Source: Gordonia asplenii (GTDB lineage: Bacteria; Actinomycetota; Actinomycetes; Mycobacteriales; Mycobacteriaceae). From it: DNA of 64,000 nucleotides. A program made the position numbers and the translations under genes. Below the pieces are notes generated by a model. The model had not been told where the DNA came from, ran no database searches, and worked only from the letters and a program-made list of their open reading frames with translations. The stretch is taken from the NCBI RefSeq assembly GCF_012933505.1, contig NZ_JABBNB010000011.1, forward strand, positions 1-64,000, in the 5' to 3' direction. This document shows positions 54,361 to 62,615 of this stretch, piece after piece (the stretch's first letter is position 1; each line of letters opens with the position of its first letter).

Positions 54361-55623
54361 TCAGGCAGGCGAGTACGACGGATCCGGGTGCAGGCGGACC
54401 GGCATCTTCTTGATGCCGTGCACCAGGTTGGCCCGGACCAGCGACGGCTCAGCGAGCAGCTCGATCGACTCGAGCCGTTCCAGCAGTGCGGCGATGACGA
54501 TGCGGATCTCCAGCCGGGCTAGCTGATTGCCCAGGCAGAAGTGCGGACCGCCCTTTCCGAAGCTGACGTGGTCGACGTCCTGCCGAAGCACGTTGAACTC
54601 GTACGGATTGTCGAACACCCGCTCGTCGTAGTTGCCCGACGAGAACCAGATGACTACCTTGTCGTCCTTCTTGATGGTCTTGCCGTGCAATTCGACGTCG
54701 CGCGTCGCGGTACGGCGGAAGTACTGGATGGGCGAGGCCCACCGGAGAAACTCCTCGACCGCATTCGGGACCAACGACGGGTCCTTCTTCAGGATCGCCC
54801 ACTGGTCGGGGTGCTGCGCCAGCGCCTTCACGGTGTGCGAGATCGTGTGGCGGGTGGTCTCGTTGCCTGCGATGATCAGCAGCGCGAAGTAGTTCTGGTA
54901 GTCCAGATCCGACAGCGGGATGCCGTCGCTGGGCGTCGTGTTGATCAGCTTCGACACCAGGTCGGTGCCGTTGCCGCCCTTCCGTTGCGCGGCCAGCCGG
55001 AAGCCGTACTCGAACACCTCCAACGCGGCGGGCGACCGGAACGGCAGGTGCTTGTACTTCTCGGATTCCTCGCTGCCGGCCAACACGTCGGCGTAGTCCG
55101 GGTCGGAGTTGGCGATCATCTGGTTGCCCCAGTCGATCAGCTTGTCGGTGTCGTCGATGGGGACGTCGAGCATCCGCGCCAAGACACGGATCGGGATGTC
55201 GGCGCTGACCTGCTCCACGAAGTCGAATTCGCGCAGCGCGATCGCCTCGTCGAGCGCCGAGGCCGTGAGCGCGTGTAGGAACTCGGAGTACTTGGCGACC
55301 GCCCGGGGGCTGAACTCGCGCATCAACAGTCGCCGCAGCGCCCAGTGCCGGGCGCCGTCGGTGTCGATCATCGATCGACGGATGATCAAGTTCTCCTCGT
55401 CGAGCTCTTCGAGAGTGTTCTGCTGCGCCGAGGAGAAGGTCTCCGGGTCCTTGTCGACAGCCCACACGTCGGCGTGCCGGGTGACCGACCAGAAGCCCTT
55501 GTTTCCGTCGGTTTCGTCGTTCCAGAACAGCGGTTCCTCGGCGCGCAGAAGCTTGAACGCCTCGTGCGGGATGCCGCCGGAGAACTGGTCCAGGTCGGTG
55601 AGGTCGATGTCCTCGAGTTTCAT
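54361..55623 (-). CDS. Cytochrome P450
   Basis: The protein has 420 residues. The I-helix oxygen-binding motif is AGNETTRHT (252-260), ExxR is Glu291-Arg294 and the haem loop is FGKGGPHFCLG with Cys363. The overall type is the soluble actinobacterial class near the CYP124/125 group. It needs a ferredoxin and reductase, neither adjacent; the truncated reductase at the window end is a candidate donor. It is last in an operon with a glutamine-synthetase-like gene, an arrangement known from piperidine/pyrrolidine and morpholine loci in mycobacteria, so C-N bond oxidation of an amine is the favoured role. I cannot assign a CYP number. Confidence 0.9.
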   Translation of the reverse strand: MKLEDIDLTDLDQFSGGIPHEAFKLLRAEEPLFWNDETDGNKGFWSVTRHADVWAVDKDPETFSSAQQNTLEELDEENLIIRRSMIDTDGARHWALRRLLMREFSPRAVAKYSEFLHALTASALDEAIALREFDFVEQVSADIPIRVLARMLDVPIDDTDKLIDWGNQMIANSDPDYADVLAGSEESEKYKHLPFRSPAALEVFEYGFRLAAQRKGGNGTDLVSKLINTTPSDGIPLSDLDYQNYFALLIIAGNETTRHTISHTVKALAQHPDQWAILKKDPSLVPNAVEEFLRWASPIQYFRRTATRDVELHGKTIKKDDKVVIWFSSGNYDERVFDNPYEFNVLRQDVDHVSFGKGGPHFCLGNQLARLEIRIVIAALLERLESIELLAEPSLVRANLVHGIKKMPVRLHPDPSYSPA

Positions 55624-55654
55624 GACAATCCTTACGTCGTGATGGTGGCTGAGG

Positions 55655-56395
55655 TCAGGCGGCCGCTCGGCACGCGGCGATGAAGGTCTCCAACAACCTT
55701 CGCTGATAGACGTCGCCGACGGCGGTGTCTTCGGGATGCCACTGCACACCGAGCACCCAACCGGGCAGATCGGGTGCGCGAACGGCCTCGACGGTCCCGT
55801 CGTCCGACGTCGCGATCGCGGTCAGGCCGGTGGCGAGCTCGGCGATCCGCTGGTGGTGGTAGCAGCTGACGTTCATGGTCGTCGGCACGTCCAGATCGGC
55901 CGAGCCGAGCCGTGCGGTGAGATCCGAATGCGCGGGCAGTTCGAGGCTCACGATGGTGTGCTGGTGCGGCCGGGCCATGTCCTGCTCGAGTGTGCCGCCC
56001 AGCATGACGTTGAGCAGTTGGGTCCCCCGGCAGACGGTCATCAGCGGCAACGCGGTGTCGACGGCGTGCCGCAGGACCGCCAGGTCGAACTCGTCCTGCA
56101 CGGCGTCGGCGGGATCGGTGTGACCGTCGGCCTCCTGGCCGTAGAGATGGGGATCGACGTCGGCGCCGCCGGGCATCAACACGCCGTCGAAACCGGCGAG
56201 CCGGCCGGCGATGTCACCGGCCGGATCGTCGGGGTCCAATGGCGTCGGCAGAACCGTGACCGGGTCGCCGCCCGCGTCGTAGACGGCCTGCAGCAAGGCG
56301 CGGGCATTGACGACCGCCTCGTAGCGAAGCGCCGACGCCGAACGGCTGAAGCGTCCGGGCATTGCGATGATCGGCCTGGTACGCGGCGGTTTCAT
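55655..56395 (-). CDS. Gamma-glutamyl-gamma-aminobutyrate hydrolase family (PuuD-like)
   Basis: The protein has 246 residues, a class I glutamine-amidotransferase fold with nucleophile Cys122 (MTVCRGTQLLNV), His220 and Glu222 (VQWHPE). PMPGGADVDPHLYGQ-like and SCYHHQRI segments are typical of the PuuD family, which removes glutamate from gamma-glutamyl-GABA. The start overlaps the upstream amidotransferase stop by ATGA. It fits the deglutamylation step of the proposed amine route. Confidence 0.88.
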   Translation of the reverse strand: MKPPRTRPIIAMPGRFSRSASALRYEAVVNARALLQAVYDAGGDPVTVLPTPLDPDDPAGDIAGRLAGFDGVLMPGGADVDPHLYGQEADGHTDPADAVQDEFDLAVLRHAVDTALPLMTVCRGTQLLNVMLGGTLEQDMARPHQHTIVSLELPAHSDLTARLGSADLDVPTTMNVSCYHHQRIAELATGLTAIATSDDGTVEAVRAPDLPGWVLGVQWHPEDTAVGDVYQRRLLETFIAACRAAA

Positions 56396-57111
56396 GACAC
56401 GCGTGCGCCGTCGAGCGCCCAGTCCAGCATCGCTCGGCACCCCGCCTGGGACTCCTCCACGCGTGCCGCCACCTGCTCACGGAACTGTTCGGGCGACACG
56501 TCGTCGGGCAGGCTGTTCGGCCAGGCGTCGATCCACTCCAACGCCAGCTCGTGGGACACCTCGGGATGGAACTGCATGCCGAGCGCGGTGCCGTGGGTGA
56601 ACACCTGCGGACCGACCGTGCTCGACGCCCACCGCGTCGCGCCGTCGGGAATCGACACGATGTCGCTATGCCACGAGAACCATGGTCCGGCCGCTACCGG
56701 GCAGCCGTCTTCGACGTCGAAGGTGAGCATGCCGGCCTCGACCCGGCCGGTCGGCCTGACCGCCCCGCCGAGCGCGAGAGCCAGGATCTGACTTCCGAAG
56801 CAGATTCCGACCACCCGGATATCGCGGTCGAGCGCCGAGCGAACCCAAGCCGTCTCGACGTCGACCCAGTGCCGGGACTTTTCTTCCCACGCGTGCTCGG
56901 TCGACCCGAACACGATGACCAGGTCGACACCGTCGAGCGACGGCAGGTCCACGTTCGGGTCCTGCGCCTCGATGGTCGCGAACACCTGGTGGCGGATCAC
57001 CCGACAGCCGCGGGTCGCCAGATAATCGCCGATGATGCCGGTGTCGTCGACGCCCGCCGCCTCATGAGTGACGAGCACCGCGACCCGTGCGGCATCAGAA
57101 GATGTCGGCAT
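56392..57111 (-). CDS. Class I glutamine amidotransferase-fold protein
   Basis: The protein has 239 residues with nucleophile Cys104 (VVGICFGSQILA), His182 and Glu184 (MQFHPE), resembling stand-alone GMP-synthase-like amidotransferases. In aniline oxygenation systems a similar protein hydrolyses the gamma-glutamyl amide, so it may be a second glutamylamide hydrolase or may supply ammonia to the ligase. It overlaps the glutamine-synthetase-like gene by 17 nt and the PuuD-like gene by 4 nt. Confidence 0.85.
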   Translation of the reverse strand: MPTSSDAARVAVLVTHEAAGVDDTGIIGDYLATRGCRVIRHQVFATIEAQDPNVDLPSLDGVDLVIVFGSTEHAWEEKSRHWVDVETAWVRSALDRDIRVVGICFGSQILALALGGAVRPTGRVEAGMLTFDVEDGCPVAAGPWFSWHSDIVSIPDGATRWASSTVGPQVFTHGTALGMQFHPEVSHELALEWIDAWPNSLPDDVSPEQFREQVAARVEESQAGCRAMLDWALDGARVS

Positions 57112-58432
57112 ACCGTTTGAACTCCCAATCGGTCACGTGTGCCGCGAACGCGGCCATTTCGTCGTGCTGCATCTTCGTGAAGGTGTCGACGAACATGTCG
57201 CCGTACACCCGTCGGGCGAACGGGCTCGCCGAGAAGGTGTCGACGGCCGATTCGAGTGACAGCGCCACCCGGCGCAGGCTCGTGTCGGCGTGCGGATCGC
57301 CGCTGGAGATGTTCTGCAGCGTGTAATGCTCGCGCATACCGGCGAGCCCGGCCTGCAGATACCCCTGAGCCAGCAGGTACGGGTTCGCGTCGGCGGCACC
57401 CCAGCGAACCTCCACGCGGGTGCCCGGCCCGATACCGGTCAGGCACCGCACACCGACCAGCCGGTTGTCCAACCCCCAGCACACCTGCGTCGGAGCGAAC
57501 GAGTAGTCCTCGGCACGCTTGTAGGAGGTCAGCGTCGGCATGGCGATCGCCTGCAGCTCCAGCTGATGAGTCAGCAGACCGGCGACGTAGTCGCGCATCA
57601 CCTGCGAGGTCACCGGGTGCGACGGATCGTCGACCCGGGCGAAGGCGTTCTCGCCGCTGCCGTCGACCAGGCTCTGGTGGATATGCATACCGGAGCCCGC
57701 TCCGCCGTTGATCGGCTTGACCATGAAGGTGGCGTGGTAACCGTGCTTGCGGGCGACGGCCTTCGTGATGTGGCGGAACAGAATGGTCTCGTCGAGCGAG
57801 GCGAGCGCCTCGCCGTAACGCAGGTTGATCTCGACCTGCGACTGGCCGTACTCGACGTTGCTCGCCTCGCAGTCGATACCACTGCGGCGCAGCGCTTCGC
57901 GGATGCCGCCGATGACGGTCTCGAGTTCGTCGGCGCGATCCATCGAATAGCACAGTGTCTGATCCGACACCGGCGACCAGTCGTCGTTGAAGAGATGAAA
58001 CTCCAGTTCGGGTGCCATGTTGACGCTGTAGCCGGCGTCGGCGAACTCGGCGAGCGACTTCTTGACCATTCCGCGCGCGTCCATCGGGATGGCTTCGTGG
58101 CTGACCGGGTCGATCGCGTCGCACATCACCACCGCGAGTCCCTCGGTCCAGCCCGCCACGCGGAAGGAGTTCAGGTCGGGCACGAGATTCATGTCGCGGA
58201 ATTCGCTGTCCATCTCGGCCCAGGGCGTCGGCAGGATGTCCGACCGCGGCGTCCACGAGAACGCCACCCCCGCCATCGAGAAGCCCGCGCCCCGCAAGAA
58301 CTGGTCCAGCGGCAGGCGCTTACCTCTCGGGATGCCCCAGGTGTCAGTGAACATGCAAGCGACGGTGCCGATGTTGTTGTCGGACGCGATCTTTGCGCAT
58401 TCGCCTAGTGTGCGAGCCTCGGCGTCAGCCAT
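57095..58432 (-). CDS. Glutamine-synthetase-like gamma-glutamylamide ligase (PuuA type)
   Basis: The protein has 445 residues with the glutamine synthetase catalytic fold: PELEFHLF metal ligands, EYGQSQVEINLRYG, KPINGGAGSGMHIHQSL and WGAADANPYLLAQGYLQAGL. Its length and poor fit to the housekeeping GlnA adenylylation loop (no NLYDLP near the C-terminus) place it with PuuA/GlnA3-like ligases that attach glutamate to amines using ATP. AGGAGGG precedes the ATG. It is first of the four-gene operon ending in the P450, with a perfect operator 36 nt upstream. The amine is unknown. Confidence 0.88.
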   Translation of the reverse strand: MADAEARTLGECAKIASDNNIGTVACMFTDTWGIPRGKRLPLDQFLRGAGFSMAGVAFSWTPRSDILPTPWAEMDSEFRDMNLVPDLNSFRVAGWTEGLAVVMCDAIDPVSHEAIPMDARGMVKKSLAEFADAGYSVNMAPELEFHLFNDDWSPVSDQTLCYSMDRADELETVIGGIREALRRSGIDCEASNVEYGQSQVEINLRYGEALASLDETILFRHITKAVARKHGYHATFMVKPINGGAGSGMHIHQSLVDGSGENAFARVDDPSHPVTSQVMRDYVAGLLTHQLELQAIAMPTLTSYKRAEDYSFAPTQVCWGLDNRLVGVRCLTGIGPGTRVEVRWGAADANPYLLAQGYLQAGLAGMREHYTLQNISSGDPHADTSLRRVALSLESAVDTFSASPFARRVYGDMFVDTFTKMQHDEMAAFAAHVTDWEFKRYADIF

Positions 58433-58467
58433 CGAGCCCTCCTTCCTCAATCCTAGATATTCTCTAA

Positions 58468-58482
58468 ACGATAAAGTATCGT
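58468..58482. promoter_or_regulatory. Predicted operator of the second GntR regulator, divergent promoter
   Basis: ACGATAAAGTATCGT has perfect 6-bp arms and differs by one base from the site at 49395-49409. It lies in the 100-nt spacer between the glutamine-synthetase-like operon and the alcohol dehydrogenase, so one site could control both directions. Confidence 0.7.
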
Positions 58483-58532
58483 AACGCAGATCACAACGGC
58501 TGGAAATTGTGAAAAATGGAGGTCCCAGACAA

Positions 58533-59501
58533 ATGCGAGCCATGGTCATCGAGGCGCCGAATACGCCTCTCATCAGCAAAGACGTTCCCGATCCGGTCGC
58601 CGGGAACGGCGAGACGATCATCGACGTCACCGCGTGCGGCGTGTGCCACTCCGATCTGCACGTGGTCGAAGGCAGCATCGGGCGGACACCGTTGATCCTC
58701 GGACACGAGGTAGTTGGCGTCGACGCCGACCTGGGGCCCGTCCTCGTCTACGCACCGTGGGGTTGCCGGAAGGCCGAGTGCGCACAATGCTCGGCCGGCC
58801 TGGAGATGATCTGCGCCGACAGCCATGAGGCCGGCGTCCTGGATCCGGGCGGCTACGCCCCTCGGATGCGGATTCCGCATCGCGAGTATCTATTGCCGCT
58901 CGACGGCCTCGACCCGGTCACGACCGCTCCCCTCGCATGCGGCGGGCTGACCGCATTCCGGGCCGTCCGCCGCGCGATCGGGCTGTCGGAGTCGAGCACG
59001 GCGCGGCGCAAGGCGCTCGTCGTCGGGGCCGGCGGACTGGGACAATACGCCGTTCAGTACCTCAAGCTGCTCGCCGACGCCCACGTCACCGTGGTCGACA
59101 CCCTGCCCGCGCGACAGGCGACGGCCCTGGAACTCGGCGCCGACGCCGCCGGCACGTTCGACGACGTCGCCGGCGAGAAGTTCGACTCGATCATCGATTT
59201 CGTCGGCGCCGACGCCACGTTGGCGGGCAGCGCGAAAGTGGTCGCCCGCGGAGGCGTTGTCGTGCTGGTCGGCATGTTCGGGGGCACGGTTCCGTTCGGG
59301 TTCGGTCACCTGCCCAGCGAGGCGTCGTTCACCACCAGCGTGTGGGGCAGCCTCGACGACCTGCGTGAACTGCTCGACCTCGCCCGGCGCGAAAAGCTCG
59401 TCAACGTGGTCGAGACGATGCCCCTGGCCGCGGCCAACGAAGCACATCAGCGCCTGCGCGACGGCACGGCCCGCGGCCGCATCGTGCTGACGATGAACTG
59501 A
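58533..59501 (+). CDS. Zinc-dependent alcohol dehydrogenase
   Basis: The protein has 322 residues. Catalytic-zinc residues are in ACGVCHSDLH and GHEVVG; the structural-zinc Cys quartet is visible in CRKAECAQCSAGLEMIC; the NAD motif is VVGAGGLGQYAVQ. It interconverts an alcohol and aldehyde. GGAGG is 10 nt before the ATG; an earlier GTG at 58509 lacks a site. It is cotranscribed with the APC permease (45 nt apart) and divergent from the amine ligase operon. Confidence 0.89.
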   Translation: MRAMVIEAPNTPLISKDVPDPVAGNGETIIDVTACGVCHSDLHVVEGSIGRTPLILGHEVVGVDADLGPVLVYAPWGCRKAECAQCSAGLEMICADSHEAGVLDPGGYAPRMRIPHREYLLPLDGLDPVTTAPLACGGLTAFRAVRRAIGLSESSTARRKALVVGAGGLGQYAVQYLKLLADAHVTVVDTLPARQATALELGADAAGTFDDVAGEKFDSIIDFVGADATLAGSAKVVARGGVVVLVGMFGGTVPFGFGHLPSEASFTTSVWGSLDDLRELLDLARREKLVNVVETMPLAAANEAHQRLRDGTARGRIVLTMN

Positions 59502-59546
59502 CCCCTGTCCCATCCCCCGACGACCCACGATCCCGACGAGGACCAA

Positions 59547-61067
59547 ATGAGCGAAGTGACCTCCACCCCCGACCCCATCCCCGACCAGGCCGAGCACGAC
59601 GCGAAAGGGTCGTCATTGCAGCGCAATGCGATCGGCGTGTTCGGCATCTGCTTCTTCGTCATCGCCGCCGCGGCACCGATCGCGGGCATGACGGGACTGG
59701 TCCCGAGCATCATCGCGATCGGCAACGGACCGGCCGTCCCCGGCACGTTCCTCGTCGCGGGCATCGTGTTCCTCGTCTTCTCGGTCGGCTACGCGACGAT
59801 GAGCAACCACGTGGTCCACGCCGGCGCGTTCTTCGCCTACATCGGCCGCGGTCTCGGCCTGCCGTGGGGCGTGGCGTCGGCGTTCGTGTCGGTGATGTCG
59901 TACTGCCTGGTCCAGGCTGCCGTGTACGGATACTTCGGCGCGGTCATGACCACCACCGTCCCCGACATCCCGTTCGCGTGGTGGGTGTGGTCGCTGCTGG
60001 CGGCCGCCCTGGTCCAGATACTCGGGCTGATGCACGTCGAGTTCGGCGCGAAAGTTCTCGGCGTGCTCCTGCTCACCGAAGTCGGGTCGATGCTCCTGAC
60101 CGCGATCGCGGTCTTCGCCCACGGTGGCGGCCCAGAAGGAATCGACTTCAGCGCGTCGTTCAGTCCGTCGGCGATCGCCGACGGCGCGCCGGGCATCGCC
60201 TTCGCGTTCGCATTCGCGGGCTTCATCGGATTCGAGGCGACAGCGATCTACGGTGAGGAATCGCGCGACCCGCGACGGACCGTTCCCCGCGCGACGTACG
60301 CGTCGGTCACCATCATCACGCTTCTGTTCACCGTGGTCACCCTCGGCATGGTGAGCGGCATGGGTGCCTCCCACGCAGTCGACAAGACGATCAGCCTGAC
60401 GACGGTCGGCGGCGTACCGCTCGCCGATCCCACCCAGGTACTCTTCAGCGTCGCCGACCAGTACGTCGGTTCGTGGTTGCCGTCGCTCATGCGCGTCCTG
60501 CTGCTGACCAGCATGTTCGCGTGCGTCCTCGCGTTCCACAACTCAGCGACGCGCTACTTCTTCGCGATGAGCCGGTCCGGATTGCTACCCAAGGCGATCG
60601 GACGCACGCGCGGCCACGGCGTCCCCGCCAACGCGTCGTTCCTGCAGACCACCGTCGCCGTCGTCATCATCGTCGCGTTCGCGGTATTCCAACTCGACCC
60701 GGTGGTGAACCTCTTCTATTGGTTCTCCATCACGGCGATCCTCGCGTTGACCTTCGTTCAGGCGCTGGTGAGCGTTGCGGTCATCGTCTATTTCCGACGT
60801 ACCCGCGAAGACACCCGGCTCTGGAACACGCTGATCGCGCCGGCCGTCAGCCTGGTGTCCATGGTCGTCATCATGTATCTGCTGATGAGCCGCTTCGGCC
60901 TCATCAGTGGTACATCCGGCGGCGCCCTCGAATCGTGGCAGATGTCGGCGACCGGTTGGCTGCTGTGCCTGAGCCCGTTCATCGTCTTCGCCGCCGGTGT
61001 GGCCTTCGGATTCGTCACCGCCAACAAGCGCGACGCCAACGAATCTCTGAAGGAGTTCGTCGCCTGA
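59547..61067 (+). CDS. APC-family amino acid/amine permease
   Basis: The protein has 506 residues and about twelve membrane helices. IAAAAPIAGMTGLVPSIIAIGNG (helix 1 unwound region, shortened here to IAAAAPIAGMTG) and FAGFIGFEATAIYGEESRDPRRTVPRA (FIGFEATAIYGEE) are typical of the amino acid-polyamine-organocation family. Its position between the alcohol dehydrogenase and the dehydrogenase/Rieske operon suggests it imports the amine or a related compound, as PuuP does for putrescine. It ends at a strong hairpin. Confidence 0.9.
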   Translation: MSEVTSTPDPIPDQAEHDAKGSSLQRNAIGVFGICFFVIAAAAPIAGMTGLVPSIIAIGNGPAVPGTFLVAGIVFLVFSVGYATMSNHVVHAGAFFAYIGRGLGLPWGVASAFVSVMSYCLVQAAVYGYFGAVMTTTVPDIPFAWWVWSLLAAALVQILGLMHVEFGAKVLGVLLLTEVGSMLLTAIAVFAHGGGPEGIDFSASFSPSAIADGAPGIAFAFAFAGFIGFEATAIYGEESRDPRRTVPRATYASVTIITLLFTVVTLGMVSGMGASHAVDKTISLTTVGGVPLADPTQVLFSVADQYVGSWLPSLMRVLLLTSMFACVLAFHNSATRYFFAMSRSGLLPKAIGRTRGHGVPANASFLQTTVAVVIIVAFAVFQLDPVVNLFYWFSITAILALTFVQALVSVAVIVYFRRTREDTRLWNTLIAPAVSLVSMVVIMYLLMSRFGLISGTSGGALESWQMSATGWLLCLSPFIVFAAGVAFGFVTANKRDANESLKEFVA

Positions 61068-61089
61068 CGCGTGCGGGTGGGTAACCCGC

Positions 61090-61139
61090 GAACGACGTAG
61101 CCCCCGGACCGATACCGCGGTCCGGGGGCTACGTCGTTC
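61090..61139. terminator. Bidirectional hairpin terminator, 22-bp stem
   Basis: A perfect 22-bp stem (61090-61111 with 61118-61139) with loop ATACCG lies between the convergent permease and aldehyde dehydrogenase genes. There is no T-tract. Confidence 0.8.
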
Positions 61140-61172
61140 CAATCGTCTGGGACGTTCCCAGTCGTCTGCTGG

Positions 61173-62549
61173 CTATACGGACTTGGCCCGCACCAGCTTG
61201 CGATTGGCGAATTCCTGAATGCCCAGCGTGCCCAGTTCGCGCCCGTAACCGCTGCGCTTCACACCGCCGAAGGGCAGTGCCGCGGCGGTCGACGGTGACT
61301 CGTTGATGAACACCATCCCGACGTCGAGCCGATCCGCGAGAGCGAGCGCGCGCAACGGGTCGGCCGAGTGCAGCGACGCCGACAGTCCGTACGGTGAGTC
61401 GTTGGCCGCGGTGATCGCGTCTGCGACGTCGCCGTACCGATACACGACGGCGACCGGCCCGAAGATCTCTTCACGGAAGGCTCTCATCCCCGGCTGAACT
61501 CCGGTGAGCACGGTCGGCGCGTAATACGCGCTGTCGGGGCCCGCCCGACGTCCGCCGACTTCCACCGTCGCACCGCGCTCGACGGCGTCGCGCACCTGTG
61601 CCTCCACCTCGGTGGCGGCGGCGACCGACGCGAGCGGTCCCATGGTGGTGGCTTCGTCGAGGGGATCACCCGGTTCGATCTGCCCGACGGCCGCGGTCAA
61701 CTTGGTGGTGAAGTCGTCATACAGGTCGTCGGGGACGAAGAAGCGTTTGGTGGCATTGCACGCCTGACCGGTGTTGCCCATCCGCCCGACGATCGCCTCG
61801 CCGACCAGTGCATCGACGTCGTCGGTGTCGAGCACGATGAACGCGTCCGATCCGCCGAGTTCGAGCACCGCCTTCTTGAGGTGTCGGCCGGCGATCTCAG
61901 CGACGGCCGCTCCCGCGCGTTCGGAGCCGGTGAGCGACACCCCCTGAACGCGGTCGTCGGCGATGATGTCGGCGACCTGCTCGTTGGACGCGAACACGTT
62001 GACGTAGGCGCCCGCGGGAAGCCCGGCGTCGAGGAAGATCCGTTCCATCTGCCGCGCCGATTCCGGGCACTGTGGCGCATGCTTGAGCAGAATCGTGTTG
62101 CCCAGCAACAGGTTTGGCGCGGCGAATCGCGCCACCTGGTAGTAGGGGTAGTTCCACGGCATGATTCCGAGGATGACGCCGATCGGCGCCAACCGAATCA
62201 GTGCGGTACCCGCGTCGATGCCGGGCACCGCCTGATCGACCAGCATCGCCTCGGCGTTGTCGGCGTAGTAGCGGTAGATGTCATCGCAGATTCCGATTTC
62301 GCCGCGGCCGGCGCGCACCGGCTTGCCCATCTCGGCGGCCATGATCCGGGCGAGTTCCGGGGCACGCTCGCGGTGCAGCGCGGCGACGCGGCGCAGGATG
62401 TCGACGCGTTCGTCCAGCGGCGTCTGTCGCCACTGCTCGAAGGCCGAGTCGGCGCCGGCGATCGCGGCCGCGATCTCCGCATCGGTGGCGGTCGGGTAGT
62501 GCGCACCGTGCTCGCCGGTCGCCGGATTGACTATCTGAAACGACGTCAC
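61173..62549 (-). CDS. gabD: Succinate-semialdehyde-type dehydrogenase
   Basis: The protein has 458 residues with catalytic Asn133 (PWNYP), Glu230 (LELGGSD) and Cys264 (GNTGQACNATKRF), closest in pattern to mycobacterial GabD1-type succinate-semialdehyde dehydrogenases. With the class III aminotransferase it would carry GABA to succinate. It is last in the visible part of an operon beginning with the reductase beyond the window end. The symbol is a family-level call. Confidence 0.83.
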   Translation of the reverse strand: MTSFQIVNPATGEHGAHYPTATDAEIAAAIAGADSAFEQWRQTPLDERVDILRRVAALHRERAPELARIMAAEMGKPVRAGRGEIGICDDIYRYYADNAEAMLVDQAVPGIDAGTALIRLAPIGVILGIMPWNYPYYQVARFAAPNLLLGNTILLKHAPQCPESARQMERIFLDAGLPAGAYVNVFASNEQVADIIADDRVQGVSLTGSERAGAAVAEIAGRHLKKAVLELGGSDAFIVLDTDDVDALVGEAIVGRMGNTGQACNATKRFFVPDDLYDDFTTKLTAAVGQIEPGDPLDEATTMGPLASVAAATEVEAQVRDAVERGATVEVGGRRAGPDSAYYAPTVLTGVQPGMRAFREEIFGPVAVVYRYGDVADAITAANDSPYGLSASLHSADPLRALALADRLDVGMVFINESPSTAAALPFGGVKRSGYGRELGTLGIQEFANRKLVRAKSV

Positions 62550-62615
62550 GTCGCTCTCCTTACTGGATCTGCGGCGCGAGTCGATGCGGCAGGCGCCGCG
62601 GGGGTGTACCGCGGT

